Assembly: GCF_000622005.1 (NCBI RefSeq)
Contig: NZ_JHWV01000005.1
Location: forward strand, 186,001 to 250,000
Length of the DNA: 64,000 nucleotides
Reading direction: 5' to 3'
Source: Anaerovibrio sp. RM50
Lineage (GTDB): Bacteria > Bacillota > Negativicutes > Selenomonadales > Selenomonadaceae
Below the pieces are notes generated by a model. That model ran no database searches, had not been told where the DNA came from, and saw only the letters and a program-made list of their open reading frames with translations. Shown in pieces: positions 17,336-25,457 of the stretch. How positions within the stretch are numbered: position 1 is the stretch's first letter; each line of letters opens with the position of its first letter. The translations under genes were made by a program, and so were the position numbers.

Positions 17336-17474
17336 AATAATCATTAGTAAGTAACTAGTATATTAAATGTAATGATGAAGGATATATGTCTTGCAGGGAG
17401 GGGGGGCTTATGATAAAATTTAGCGTGTTATACAATGGATAGCTAGATTCATAAATATGTGAGGAGATATACTC

Positions 17475-18602
17475 ATGATACCATTCAATTTACCGCCTTA
17501 TACAGGCAAAGAAATAACCTATATCAAGCAAGCCATCGACAACAATAAGATTTGTGGTGATGGTTATTTTACGAAGAAATGCAGTGCGTGGCTGGAAGCA
17601 GAGACAGGCACCAGTCGGGCACTTTTAACCACATCCTGTACACATGCTACAGAAATGGCGGCATTTCTTACGGATATCGGGCCGGGAGATGAGGTAATTA
17701 TGCCTTCATATACTTTCTGTTCTACAGCCGATGCGTTTGTACTTAGGGGCGGGGTCCCTGTATTCATTGATATACGCCCTGAAACAATGAATATGGATGA
17801 GCGGCTTATTGAAGAAGCTATTACGGAAAAGACAAAAGCTATTGTGCCGGTGCATTATGCTGGTGTTGCATGTCGTATGGATGAGATTAATGAGATTGCC
17901 CGTCGCCACGGCCTAACGGTTATCGAGGACGCTGCTCAGGGAGTTATGGCCAAATACAAAGGCCGCGCATTGGGAACACTTAGTGACTTTGGTTGCTATT
18001 CCTTCCATGAAACCAAAAATTACACCATGGGTGAGGGTGGTGCTTTGCTTATTCGAGATCCGGCTATGATAGAGCGGGCGGAAATCATCCGTGAGAAAGG
18101 TACAGATCGTTCCAAGTTCTTCCGGGGACAGGTGGACAAATACCGTTGGCAGGATGGTGGTTCATCGTATCTTCCAAGTGACATGAATGCTGCATATCTT
18201 TGGGCACAGTTACAGGTGGCTGAAGAAATCAACGAAGACCGTCTGCGTTCTTGGCACCAGTATTATGATGAACTGGAAGTACTTCAGGAACAGGGCAAGA
18301 TTGAATTGCCGTTTGTTCCTGATAATTGCGAGCATAATGCCCACATGTTCTATATTAAATGTAAAGATTTGGAAGAACGCAGTAAGTTGATACAGTTCTT
18401 AAAGAAAAAAGATATACTGTCTGTATTCCATTATATTCCACTTCATAGTGCGCCGGCAGGATTGAAATATGCCCGATTCGCTGGTGAAGATAAATATACT
18501 ACCAAGGAAAGCGAGCGTATCTTGCGTCTGCCAATGTATTATGGCCTGCGCCGTCCGGAAGTAAGCTATGTTTGTGAGCAGGTAAGGGCTTTTTATAAGT
18601 AA
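17475..18602 (+). CDS. wecE: dTDP-4-amino-4,6-dideoxygalactose transaminase, WecE/RffA
   Basis: PLP aminotransferase that converts dTDP-4-keto-6-deoxyglucose to dTDP-4-amino-4,6-dideoxy-galactose. It reads almost like enterobacterial WecE: MIPFNLPPYTGKE, ICGDGYFTKKC, GPGDEVIMPSYTFCSTADAF, VPVHYAGVACRMDEI, EDAAQGVMAKYKGRALGTL and SFHETKNYTMGEGG, with the PLP lysine at residue 181, the same number as in E. coli. A GAGGAG site precedes the ATG at 17475. Its substrate is an intermediate of the RfbA-RfbB pathway present at 40-42 kb. It opens the long operon that follows, so its amino sugar is probably what the ATP-grasp or methyltransferase modifies (inference). Confidence 0.92.
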   Translation: MIPFNLPPYTGKEITYIKQAIDNNKICGDGYFTKKCSAWLEAETGTSRALLTTSCTHATEMAAFLTDIGPGDEVIMPSYTFCSTADAFVLRGGVPVFIDIRPETMNMDERLIEEAITEKTKAIVPVHYAGVACRMDEINEIARRHGLTVIEDAAQGVMAKYKGRALGTLSDFGCYSFHETKNYTMGEGGALLIRDPAMIERAEIIREKGTDRSKFFRGQVDKYRWQDGGSSYLPSDMNAAYLWAQLQVAEEINEDRLRSWHQYYDELEVLQEQGKIELPFVPDNCEHNAHMFYIKCKDLEERSKLIQFLKKKDILSVFHYIPLHSAPAGLKYARFAGEDKYTTKESERILRLPMYYGLRRPEVSYVCEQVRAFYK

Positions 18603-18635
18603 TGATTGTATAATTAAATGATATCGAGGAGTATA

Positions 18636-19832
18636 ATGATGGCTAGAGTGATGATTGTAGCAGGTGGCGATTGGCAGGTTCCTTTAGTAAAAAAAGCAAA
18701 AGCTATGGGGCATACTGTTTTATGCACAAATTTGTACGCTAAATCACCTGCATTTGAATTCGCAGATGATTTTGCTGTGGTAGATGTTCTGGACAAAGAG
18801 AAAAATTTAGAAATAGCAAAAAAGTGGAAGCCGGATGTCGTACTTACAGATCAAAGTGATATTGCAGTACCTACAGTAGCATATATAAGTGAAAAAATGA
18901 ACTTGCCAGGAATAGGCAGTGAAAAAGCCAATCTGTTCACAAATAAGTATGAAATGAGATGTTTTGAGAAGAAACATGGTTTTCAGCCCCCAAAGTTTAT
19001 GTTATGTAAAAGTTATGAGGCAGCAAAGGCATGCTTTGATCAATTGGGGGTGACTGATGCAATCATTAAACCAGTTGACTCGCAGTCTAGCCGCGGAGTT
19101 TATAGAATACGGGAAAATGAAGATTTTGGGGATAAATACGCACAAGCGGAGAAATTTTCATCTTCGGGCTGTGTTATTTTTGAAGAATACATAGATGGTG
19201 AAGAGTTCACTATTGATGGAATAATGATAAACGGGGAATATCATACGCTAGGAATATCAAGAAAAAAACATTATCTTCATAATGCTCAGATTGCCAGTGA
19301 TCTTTTATTTACTTGGGATGATGAAGAATACGATTATGTTGAACTGGAAAAAATTAATAGACAGCATATTGTTGAGGCAGGACTTCCTTTTGGCCTTACT
19401 CACTCTGAGTATAAATGCTTTAATGGACAATACTATTTGATTGAAATGGCAGCAAGAGGTGGAGGAACTTTAATTTCGTCAGATATTGCACCGTTTATGT
19501 CAAGCGTAGATGGACCGGGGACTCTTTTAGATTTACTGTTAGGTAAAAAACTTAATATAAAAGAGTGTAGAGATAATAAGGCGGCATTGTTACATTTCCT
19601 TGATGTTAATCCTGGTAAAATTAAAAAAATAGAAGGATTCAAAGAAGCCAGTAATATAAGTGGCGTTCATAAAATACATCTTGATTTTAAAGAAGGTGAT
19701 ATATTGAACGCACCTAATGATGACCGAGGTAGAGCTGGCTTTGTAATTATATTTGCCAATAACAAGAAAGAAATACTAAAAAAGCTAAATTTGCTTAATG
19801 AGGTATTGGTGATTCAGTCAGAACCCGTGTAA
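18636..19832 (+). CDS. ATP-grasp carboxylate-amine ligase
   Basis: ATP-grasp enzyme of about 398 residues, likely joining a carboxylic acid to an amine. The N-terminal preATP domain opens with RVMIVAGGDWQVPLVKKAKA. The ATP-binding part has AIIKPVDSQSSRGVYRIREN and VIFEEYIDGEEFTIDGI (the phosphate-loop and lid strands). The metal site follows at YYLIEMAARGGGTLISSDI, and the last 90 residues form a small extra domain. The start at 18636 is set by GAGGAG four bases upstream. It resembles carbamoyl-phosphate/PurK-like and L-amino acid ligases. Placed after wecE, it could acylate the 4-amino group with an amino acid (inference). Confidence 0.75.
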   Translation: MMARVMIVAGGDWQVPLVKKAKAMGHTVLCTNLYAKSPAFEFADDFAVVDVLDKEKNLEIAKKWKPDVVLTDQSDIAVPTVAYISEKMNLPGIGSEKANLFTNKYEMRCFEKKHGFQPPKFMLCKSYEAAKACFDQLGVTDAIIKPVDSQSSRGVYRIRENEDFGDKYAQAEKFSSSGCVIFEEYIDGEEFTIDGIMINGEYHTLGISRKKHYLHNAQIASDLLFTWDDEEYDYVELEKINRQHIVEAGLPFGLTHSEYKCFNGQYYLIEMAARGGGTLISSDIAPFMSSVDGPGTLLDLLLGKKLNIKECRDNKAALLHFLDVNPGKIKKIEGFKEASNISGVHKIHLDFKEGDILNAPNDDRGRAGFVIIFANNKKEILKKLNLLNEVLVIQSEPV

Positions 19833-19861
19833 TGGTGTGTTTGGATGGAGTTGGTATTGTT

Positions 19862-20605
19862 ATGATAGATGCACATACACATTTTAATTTAGAAGTAGAT
19901 GACCCAACAAATGAGTATATTAAAACATTGCACGAAGCAGGTATTGATGAAGCTGTACTCATTCTTAATTCACCAGAAGAAATGGAGATATTTTGGGAAA
20001 ATGAAGATAAGTTGATGGCGCAACTTAAAAGTATTCACATAGTTTTCCTTTTTGATGTCAAGCATAGGACGTTTTTTGATAAAAGTGCTAGAATGGCAGA
20101 AAAGAAAAAATTGGAATATTCAATCAAGTTACATCCTAGATTGACTAATATAACAAAAAATGATTTTGATGCTATTGCAAAATATATTGGGGAATACTCA
20201 TTTAGGAATATAGTAATAGATTCATTTTTGTATGGAAGTAACCTGGAAAGTTTTTGTTACATAGATTTAGCGATATTTATGGCAAGGAAATATCCTGAAC
20301 ATAATGTTGTAATGGCACATTTGGGAGGAATAAAAGTACTAGAAACAATGCTTTGTACAAGAGAAGTGAAAAATATTTTTTATGATTGTGCTTTTTCAAT
20401 AAATTACTTAAAAGGTACTTCTATATGGATGGATTTGAAACATTGTATAGTGCATAGTGGCAATAGAGTAATGTTTGGTAGTGATATGCCATCGTTCCAT
20501 CCTAAGGAGGCTGAAAAAATTTTGAAGTATCTGCTGGATGAACAAAAATTAGATTTGTTTGAATGTTTGTTTGAGAAAAATGCAAGAGAAATATATTTTA
20601 ATTAA
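19862..20605 (+). CDS. Amidohydrolase-2-like metal-dependent hydrolase
   Basis: A TIM-barrel hydrolase-like protein of about 247 residues. It opens with MIDAHTHFNLE, the first metal-binding His-x-His of the amidohydrolase superfamily. Later it shows VVMAHLGGIKVLE and RVMFGSDMPSFHP, the usual last histidine and aspartate strands, and it ends with CLFEKNAREIYF, the typical final helix. The ATG at 19862 is preferred because the frame opened at 19832 lacks a ribosome site. It follows the ATP-grasp gene closely. Substrate unknown; it may trim or make the acyl group used by the ligase. Confidence 0.65.
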   Translation: MIDAHTHFNLEVDDPTNEYIKTLHEAGIDEAVLILNSPEEMEIFWENEDKLMAQLKSIHIVFLFDVKHRTFFDKSARMAEKKKLEYSIKLHPRLTNITKNDFDAIAKYIGEYSFRNIVIDSFLYGSNLESFCYIDLAIFMARKYPEHNVVMAHLGGIKVLETMLCTREVKNIFYDCAFSINYLKGTSIWMDLKHCIVHSGNRVMFGSDMPSFHPKEAEKILKYLLDEQKLDLFECLFEKNAREIYFN

Positions 20606-20623
20606 TACGGAAGGTGAACGATA

Positions 20624-21310
20624 ATGGACGATAAGGATAGGGAAAAATTGGTGTCTGATTACAGAGAGCGATATCACGAATATGGGTATTCACCAAAAAC
20701 TTTAGGATGGGATAAAGGCAAACAGGATATTCGATTTGAAGTATTAACTAGTCAGTGGGATATAAAAGGTAAGAAAATTTTAGATATTGGATGTGGCTTC
20801 GGAGATTTAAATTGTTTCCTCAAAAAGAAAGGTATCGATGATTATGAATATGTAGGTATAGATATGGTAGAGGAATTGATATTGGAAGCACGAAAAAGAA
20901 ATTCTCAAAATGGTAAGGCAACCATATCATATATCTGTGGCGATTTTTTAGATATTGATATCCCCCAAAAATTTGACTATGTAATAGCGTCTGGAATTTT
21001 TAATAGAAAATTCATTGGAAATCTTGATAATTATTCATTTATTGAAAGGTGTATTGATAAATCGGTGGACATTTGTGTGGGGGGGGTGGCTTTTGATTTC
21101 CTTTCGGACAAGGTGGATTACAGATATAATCATACATTCCATAGTTCGCCGGAAAGATTAATTGGTTATGCTTATAAAAAATCAAGACGAATAATGTTGA
21201 GAAATGATTATATGCCATTTGAATTTGCGGTATTCATTTTTAAGGATGATTCTTTTGATAAGCATGATACCATGTTTTGTAGATATAAGGATTTAATTAA
21301 TTATAAATGA
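20624..21310 (+). CDS. Class I SAM-dependent methyltransferase
   Basis: A 228-residue methyltransferase. The SAM-binding motif I is KKILDIGCGFGDLNCFL near residue 50, followed by YEYVGIDMVEELILEARKRN (acidic residue that holds the ribose) and YICGDFLDIDIPQKFDYVIA (motif II/III). GGAAGGTGA precedes the ATG. No membrane or carrier-protein domain is present. Within this operon it probably methylates the sugar or its acyl group at O or N; the target cannot be read from sequence. Confidence 0.8.
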   Translation: MDDKDREKLVSDYRERYHEYGYSPKTLGWDKGKQDIRFEVLTSQWDIKGKKILDIGCGFGDLNCFLKKKGIDDYEYVGIDMVEELILEARKRNSQNGKATISYICGDFLDIDIPQKFDYVIASGIFNRKFIGNLDNYSFIERCIDKSVDICVGGVAFDFLSDKVDYRYNHTFHSSPERLIGYAYKKSRRIMLRNDYMPFEFAVFIFKDDSFDKHDTMFCRYKDLINYK

Positions 21311-21407
21311 TTTTTGCAACTCCGAGACTAAAACAGTATGAGATAAATTTTAGAGTAGTTCAATATTTAAGTTGAATTATTGAATGCGATTGTGCGTGGA
21401 GGTAAAA

Positions 21408-22607
21408 ATGATTCCGAGTATTAATAACACAGTTGAAAGTATCCCGGAGGCATTATCTATTTTTATAAATCAAATTGTTTATGATAAGGTTTCTAAAGGA
21501 GAACGAGTATATACATTTTCCTTAGGCGAAGCTTTTTTTGATATACCTAGATTTTCGGTTCCAGATGAAAAATTTAAGCTTGGATATCATTATTCTAGCA
21601 GCATGGGGCAACCTAAATTGAGGAAAAAAATATCTGATTTGTATCGAAAACACTACGGAGCATTTGTAGATGATAACACTGAGTTGCTTATAAGTGCAGG
21701 ATCAAAGGTTATTATTTATATGTTGCTTCAAACTGTTCTTAATGATGGGGACGAGGTTTTGGTACATGAACCAGCATGGTTATCATATAAGGAACAGATT
21801 AAGTTATGCAGAGGTGTACATATCCCAATTCCTTATGATAAAACAGTGAATGAATGGGAAGATTTTATAACTGATAGAACAAAGGTTATTATCATTAATA
21901 ATCCTAATAATCCATCTGGCTATTTGTATTCACAACATGATTTGGAAAATTTATTGGAGATGGCTCAAAAGCATGATTTATTCATATTATCAGATGAAGC
22001 ATATAGTGATTTTTTGCTTCCGGATGATAAGTTTATTTCATTTTCCTCAGTTGATAAAGATAAAGAACATTGTTTAGTGGTTAACTCGCTTTCAAAGAAC
22101 ATGGGAATGTCTGGCTGGAGAGTTGGGTATGCTATTGCTCACCAAAATGTTATAGAACAATTAAAAAAAATGAACCAGCATTTGGTTACTTGTGCAGCTA
22201 CGGTATTACAAGATTACATGGCAGACCATTTTGACGAAATATTATCATATACGATACCTCAGGCTGAGGAAATGGCTAAAAAAAGACATATGGTACTAAA
22301 GATTATAGATAAATTAGGATTAAAATATCTTCCGGGGACTGGAACCTTTTACTTAATGCTGGATGTTTCTGATTTTAAAGGTACTACAGAGGAATTGGTG
22401 TATGATTTGCTTATCAATCATAATATAGCAGTAGTTCCAGGGTTAGCTTATGGAGAATCCACTGAAGATTTTGTGAGGTTTGGTATAGGAGTAGAATCTA
22501 TAGAAGATATAGAGAAATGTATTAGAGTAATAAAAGATTTTCTGTCTTTAAAAAAATATGATAATAGTAAAATCGTAATGCAAATGAAACAATATGGTAT
22601 ATGCTGA
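21408..22607 (+). CDS. Class I/II PLP aminotransferase
   Basis: Fold-type I aminotransferase of the AspC/AAT group, 399 residues. It has YHYSSSMGQPKLRKKI, a PLP-phosphate region (SAGSKVIIYML), IINNPNNPSGYLYSQHDLE, LSDEAYSDF, the lysine loop NSLSKNMGMSGWRVGY, and the late arginine in DFVRFGIGVES. The ATG at 21408 follows GGAGGTAAAA; the upstream ATG is unsupported. It is an amino-acid-type transaminase, not a DegT sugar transaminase, so in this operon it may supply or consume an amino or keto acid for the ATP-grasp ligase (inference). Confidence 0.8.
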   Translation: MIPSINNTVESIPEALSIFINQIVYDKVSKGERVYTFSLGEAFFDIPRFSVPDEKFKLGYHYSSSMGQPKLRKKISDLYRKHYGAFVDDNTELLISAGSKVIIYMLLQTVLNDGDEVLVHEPAWLSYKEQIKLCRGVHIPIPYDKTVNEWEDFITDRTKVIIINNPNNPSGYLYSQHDLENLLEMAQKHDLFILSDEAYSDFLLPDDKFISFSSVDKDKEHCLVVNSLSKNMGMSGWRVGYAIAHQNVIEQLKKMNQHLVTCAATVLQDYMADHFDEILSYTIPQAEEMAKKRHMVLKIIDKLGLKYLPGTGTFYLMLDVSDFKGTTEELVYDLLINHNIAVVPGLAYGESTEDFVRFGIGVESIEDIEKCIRVIKDFLSLKKYDNSKIVMQMKQYGIC

Positions 22608-22657
22608 AATGTCATATCAGTTACATGTAAAAAAGTTTGCTGAGAGGTATGGCCTTA

Positions 22658-23623
22658 ATGAGTTTTATGGATAAAAACAAATTATATTTTAGTTTTATAA
22701 TACCTTGTTATAAAAGTGAAAAAACAGTAGGTGCTGTTTTGGATGAAATTACACAGGTAACACAACATACTGGAATAGATAATTACGAGATAGTATGTGT
22801 TGTTGACTGTTCACCAGATGATGTATATGATACGTTGATAAGCCTGGGTAAAGAGAACAAGAGAATAAAAGTAATACGTTTTGCTAAGAATTTTGGGCAG
22901 CACGCAGCAATGATAGCTGGAACACAGCATGCTTGTGGAGATATATGTGTGTTTTTGGACGATGATGGTCAGTGTCCTTTGGATAGATTGAGTGAGCTAA
23001 TATCACCTTTGTATGAAGGTTATGATATTGCCATTGCTGCATATGGCAAGAAGAAGCAGAGCTTGTTCAAAAATGCGGGGAGCCTTTTTAATGAGGTTAT
23101 GGCCAATCTCCTCATAGATAAGCCAAAGGAAATACAGATGGGGAATTTTATGGCTATCAAGAGTTTTGTGGCCAAGGAAATCTCTCGCTATAGTGGGCCT
23201 TATCCATATATTTCTGGTCTGCTCTTTAGAACTTCTGCAAAAGTTGTAAATGTTCCTATGGAAGATCGAGAACGTATGCTTGGTGGTACTACTTATACAT
23301 TTAAAAAATTGGTTTTGTTATGGCTGAGTAGTTTTACCGCCTTTTCTATTAAACCTTTAAGAATGGCAACTTTAATTGGCATGAGTGCATCAAGTATAGG
23401 TATAATCATGGCTGTAGTTACTGTGGTGCGAAAAATATTGAATCCGCAAATTGCTATGGGGTGGAGTTCTATTATTGCTATTATGCTGATAATAGGTGGA
23501 TTAATCCTTTTTGTTTTGGGGATTATAGGAGAGTACCTAGGGCGAATATATATGTCAATTAATCAAACACCACAGTATGTGATTGCCGATAAATTTAATT
23601 TTGATGACAGTCAAGAAATTTGA
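22658..23623 (+). CDS. Polyprenyl-phosphate glycosyltransferase, GtrB/ArnC/DPM1-like
   Basis: Membrane-anchored family 2 glycosyltransferase that loads a sugar onto undecaprenyl phosphate. The GT-A domain has FSFIIPCYKSEKTV, VCVVDCSPDDVYD, RFAKNFGQHAAMIAGTQHA and the catalytic VFLDDDGQCPLDR. Two C-terminal membrane helices are visible (about residues 235-260 and 270-295), ending with GEYLGRIYMSINQTPQYV, the classic GtrB/ArnC tail. The start at 22658 is chosen from several in-frame ATGs because GAGAGG lies 10 bases before it; 22649 is the alternative. Together with the following transporters it forms a Gtr- or Arn-like cell-surface glycosylation set. Confidence 0.88.
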   Translation: MSFMDKNKLYFSFIIPCYKSEKTVGAVLDEITQVTQHTGIDNYEIVCVVDCSPDDVYDTLISLGKENKRIKVIRFAKNFGQHAAMIAGTQHACGDICVFLDDDGQCPLDRLSELISPLYEGYDIAIAAYGKKKQSLFKNAGSLFNEVMANLLIDKPKEIQMGNFMAIKSFVAKEISRYSGPYPYISGLLFRTSAKVVNVPMEDRERMLGGTTYTFKKLVLLWLSSFTAFSIKPLRMATLIGMSASSIGIIMAVVTVVRKILNPQIAMGWSSIIAIMLIIGGLILFVLGIIGEYLGRIYMSINQTPQYVIADKFNFDDSQEI

Positions 23624-23643
23624 ACTGAGTAATTACTATAAAA

Positions 23644-24018
23644 ATGATTGCTGAAAGAAGGGCTAGGAGTTTGAAATATTATATTTTATTACATATAATG
23701 CTGCTTATATATTCCACTTCTGGCATTTTCAGTAAATTGGCCGCAGGAGATTTTCTGGGGAGTAGTGCTTTTTTTGCATGCTATGCGGGGATGTTGGCGG
23801 TGCTTTTTGTCTATGCCATTGGTTGGCAGCAGGTAATCAAGCATATGCCTTTGTCTGTGGCTTTTGCTAATCGTCCAGTGACCATTGTTTGGGGGATGCT
23901 GTGGGGGTATGTTGTGTTTGGAGAGCAGATTACCACTATGAATATTATTGGTGCATTTATTATTGTACTAGGCATAGAGGTTTATTTGCGTGGGGATAAG
24001 GTGTCTGGCCATGAGTGA
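23644..24018 (+). CDS. Half-size EamA/EmrE-type transporter, ArnE-like
   Basis: A 124-residue protein with four hydrophobic helices (about 13-30, 40-58, 70-88 and 98-116). VAFANRPVTIVWGMLWGYVV and GEQITTMNIIGAFIIVLGIE follow the small multidrug-resistance/EamA half-unit pattern. It overlaps the next gene, a second half unit, as in the ArnE-ArnF pair that flips undecaprenyl-phosphate-aminoarabinose. Sitting right after a GtrB/ArnC-like enzyme, flipping of the lipid-linked sugar is the likely role. The ribosome site before its ATG is weak. Confidence 0.75.
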   Translation: MIAERRARSLKYYILLHIMLLIYSTSGIFSKLAAGDFLGSSAFFACYAGMLAVLFVYAIGWQQVIKHMPLSVAFANRPVTIVWGMLWGYVVFGEQITTMNIIGAFIIVLGIEVYLRGDKVSGHE

Positions 24019-24358
24019 TATGTTGTTACATGGCGCAGTAATGCTGGCAGGAGTGTTTCTGGCTTCTTTTTCCCAGGTTATGCTGAAAAAATCAGCGGGC
24101 AAAGCTCATGCATCTATGGTGAGAGAGTATGTAAATCCATTGGTTATTGGAGCCTATGGAATATTCCTTTTAACAACCCTAATGTCCATATATGCCCTGC
24201 AGGTTATTCCTTTGTATGTTGCGGCGGTTTTGGAGTCTTCCAATTACCTTTTTGTGACGTTCTTTGGATGGTATTATTTCGGGGAAAAATTAAATCGATA
24301 CAAATTGGTTGGTTTAGGAATTATTATGCTGGGGATATTGATATTCTTTGGCGGTTAG
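24011..24358 (+). CDS. Half-size EamA/EmrE-type transporter, ArnF-like
   Basis: A partner of the preceding protein, 115 residues with four membrane helices. It carries the helix-1 motif FLASFSQVMLKKSAGK, typical of ArnF/SMR proteins, then IYALQVIPLYVAAVLESSNY and FGWYYFGEKLNRYKLVG. The ATG at 24011 lies inside the end of the upstream gene (ATGAGTGA overlap), which implies translational coupling and a fixed ratio, as expected for a heterodimer. Confidence 0.75.
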   Translation: MSDMLLHGAVMLAGVFLASFSQVMLKKSAGKAHASMVREYVNPLVIGAYGIFLLTTLMSIYALQVIPLYVAAVLESSNYLFVTFFGWYYFGEKLNRYKLVGLGIIMLGILIFFGG

Positions 24359-24372
24359 GAGGAATTTAGACG

Positions 24373-25449
24373 GTGAATATAGCAGGGCGGATGTACAGCT
24401 ATGATTTCTTGAAAATCGTGGCTACTTTTGGTATAATGTGCCACCATTACCAACAGTCATTTGCGGTGCATTTTCCGTATTTTATTGATTTTTATGGTGG
24501 AAGAATATATTTCGGATTTTTGGTGGAATTGTTCTTTTTGTTGTCAGGGTGGGGAATAGCCTGTAAGCTGGATATTACGCCAATTGGCGATTCAATTAAA
24601 GCACACGCTAAATTTTTACTTGGTCGGTATCGACGGTTGATTCCGATTGTTTTGGTGGCTTCTTTGTGCGAGTTTTTCCTTTACCGTTTTTATTATGATT
24701 TATATGGGGAGTATTTGGGTTGGAAGACAATTTACAGCTGGTATGATATTGCACTAAATGTTGCTGGTCTGGCCGTCGGAAGCTTTTATAATTTTTTTTA
24801 CTTGTGCATTGATAGTCCTCTGTGGTATGTCAATGTTCTTATTATGTGTTATTGGATATTAGCTGTTGAGTTGTATCTTTGCCGCAGATTTGGTTGGAAT
24901 AAAATGTGGCTATTTTTATTAACCTTTTTGGCCGGAGCGGTGTTTTTGACTTTGGTTAAACAAAATTCCCCCCCATATATGCCATTTTTTAATGCTTCTA
25001 TAGCTAGAGGTTATATGGGTTTCTTTGGCGGAATGATGTTGTATAATTACATGAAGAAACATACTTTTAATCCCAGGTATTTCAGATATATGCCCATAGT
25101 ATTTCTTCTAGGTGTGAGGTTCATCGGTTCAGGTACGGGACTCTTTGGTAGAGTATCTTATTTGTTCCTAGATTGCATTTTTTGGCCAACGGTAATCATC
25201 TATTTCAGCCGTCAGGAGCTAAATACGTATTTCAATAAGAAGTATGTGAGTTTGTTGGTGAAGGCTACTTTTGCCATGTATGCTATGCATGCACCGTTTA
25301 TGGATGCTATAAAATTTGCTGAGAGATATTGGGGCTTTTATTTTGAAAAGGGTAGTCTTGTTACGATGGGGTTATATTTAGTATGTATGGTATTTGTCGG
25401 ATTGACGACTTGGTATGTGGTAGAGCGTAGACTTTTTTGGATAAGGTGA
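24373..25449 (+). CDS. Acyltransferase 3 family membrane protein (OafA/WecH-like)
   Basis: Integral-membrane acyltransferase of 358 residues, which adds acetyl or another acyl group to exported sugars. It starts YSYDFLKIVATFGIMCHHYQ, matching the family's conserved N-terminal arginine/histidine helix; ELFFLLSGWGIACKL and GRYRRLIPIVLVASLCEFFL follow. About ten helices are visible. It starts with GTG at 24373 after GGAGGAAT. It probably decorates the glycan made by its neighbours; the acyl donor is unknown. Confidence 0.8.
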   Translation: MNIAGRMYSYDFLKIVATFGIMCHHYQQSFAVHFPYFIDFYGGRIYFGFLVELFFLLSGWGIACKLDITPIGDSIKAHAKFLLGRYRRLIPIVLVASLCEFFLYRFYYDLYGEYLGWKTIYSWYDIALNVAGLAVGSFYNFFYLCIDSPLWYVNVLIMCYWILAVELYLCRRFGWNKMWLFLLTFLAGAVFLTLVKQNSPPYMPFFNASIARGYMGFFGGMMLYNYMKKHTFNPRYFRYMPIVFLLGVRFIGSGTGLFGRVSYLFLDCIFWPTVIIYFSRQELNTYFNKKYVSLLVKATFAMYAMHAPFMDAIKFAERYWGFYFEKGSLVTMGLYLVCMVFVGLTTWYVVERRLFWIR

Positions 25450-25457
25450 TTTTAATT

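Noticed and set aside
17400-17474. Promoter in front of wecE
   Set aside because: TTGCAG, TATGAT and TATACA-like boxes exist but none have acceptable spacing, so no promoter was called.
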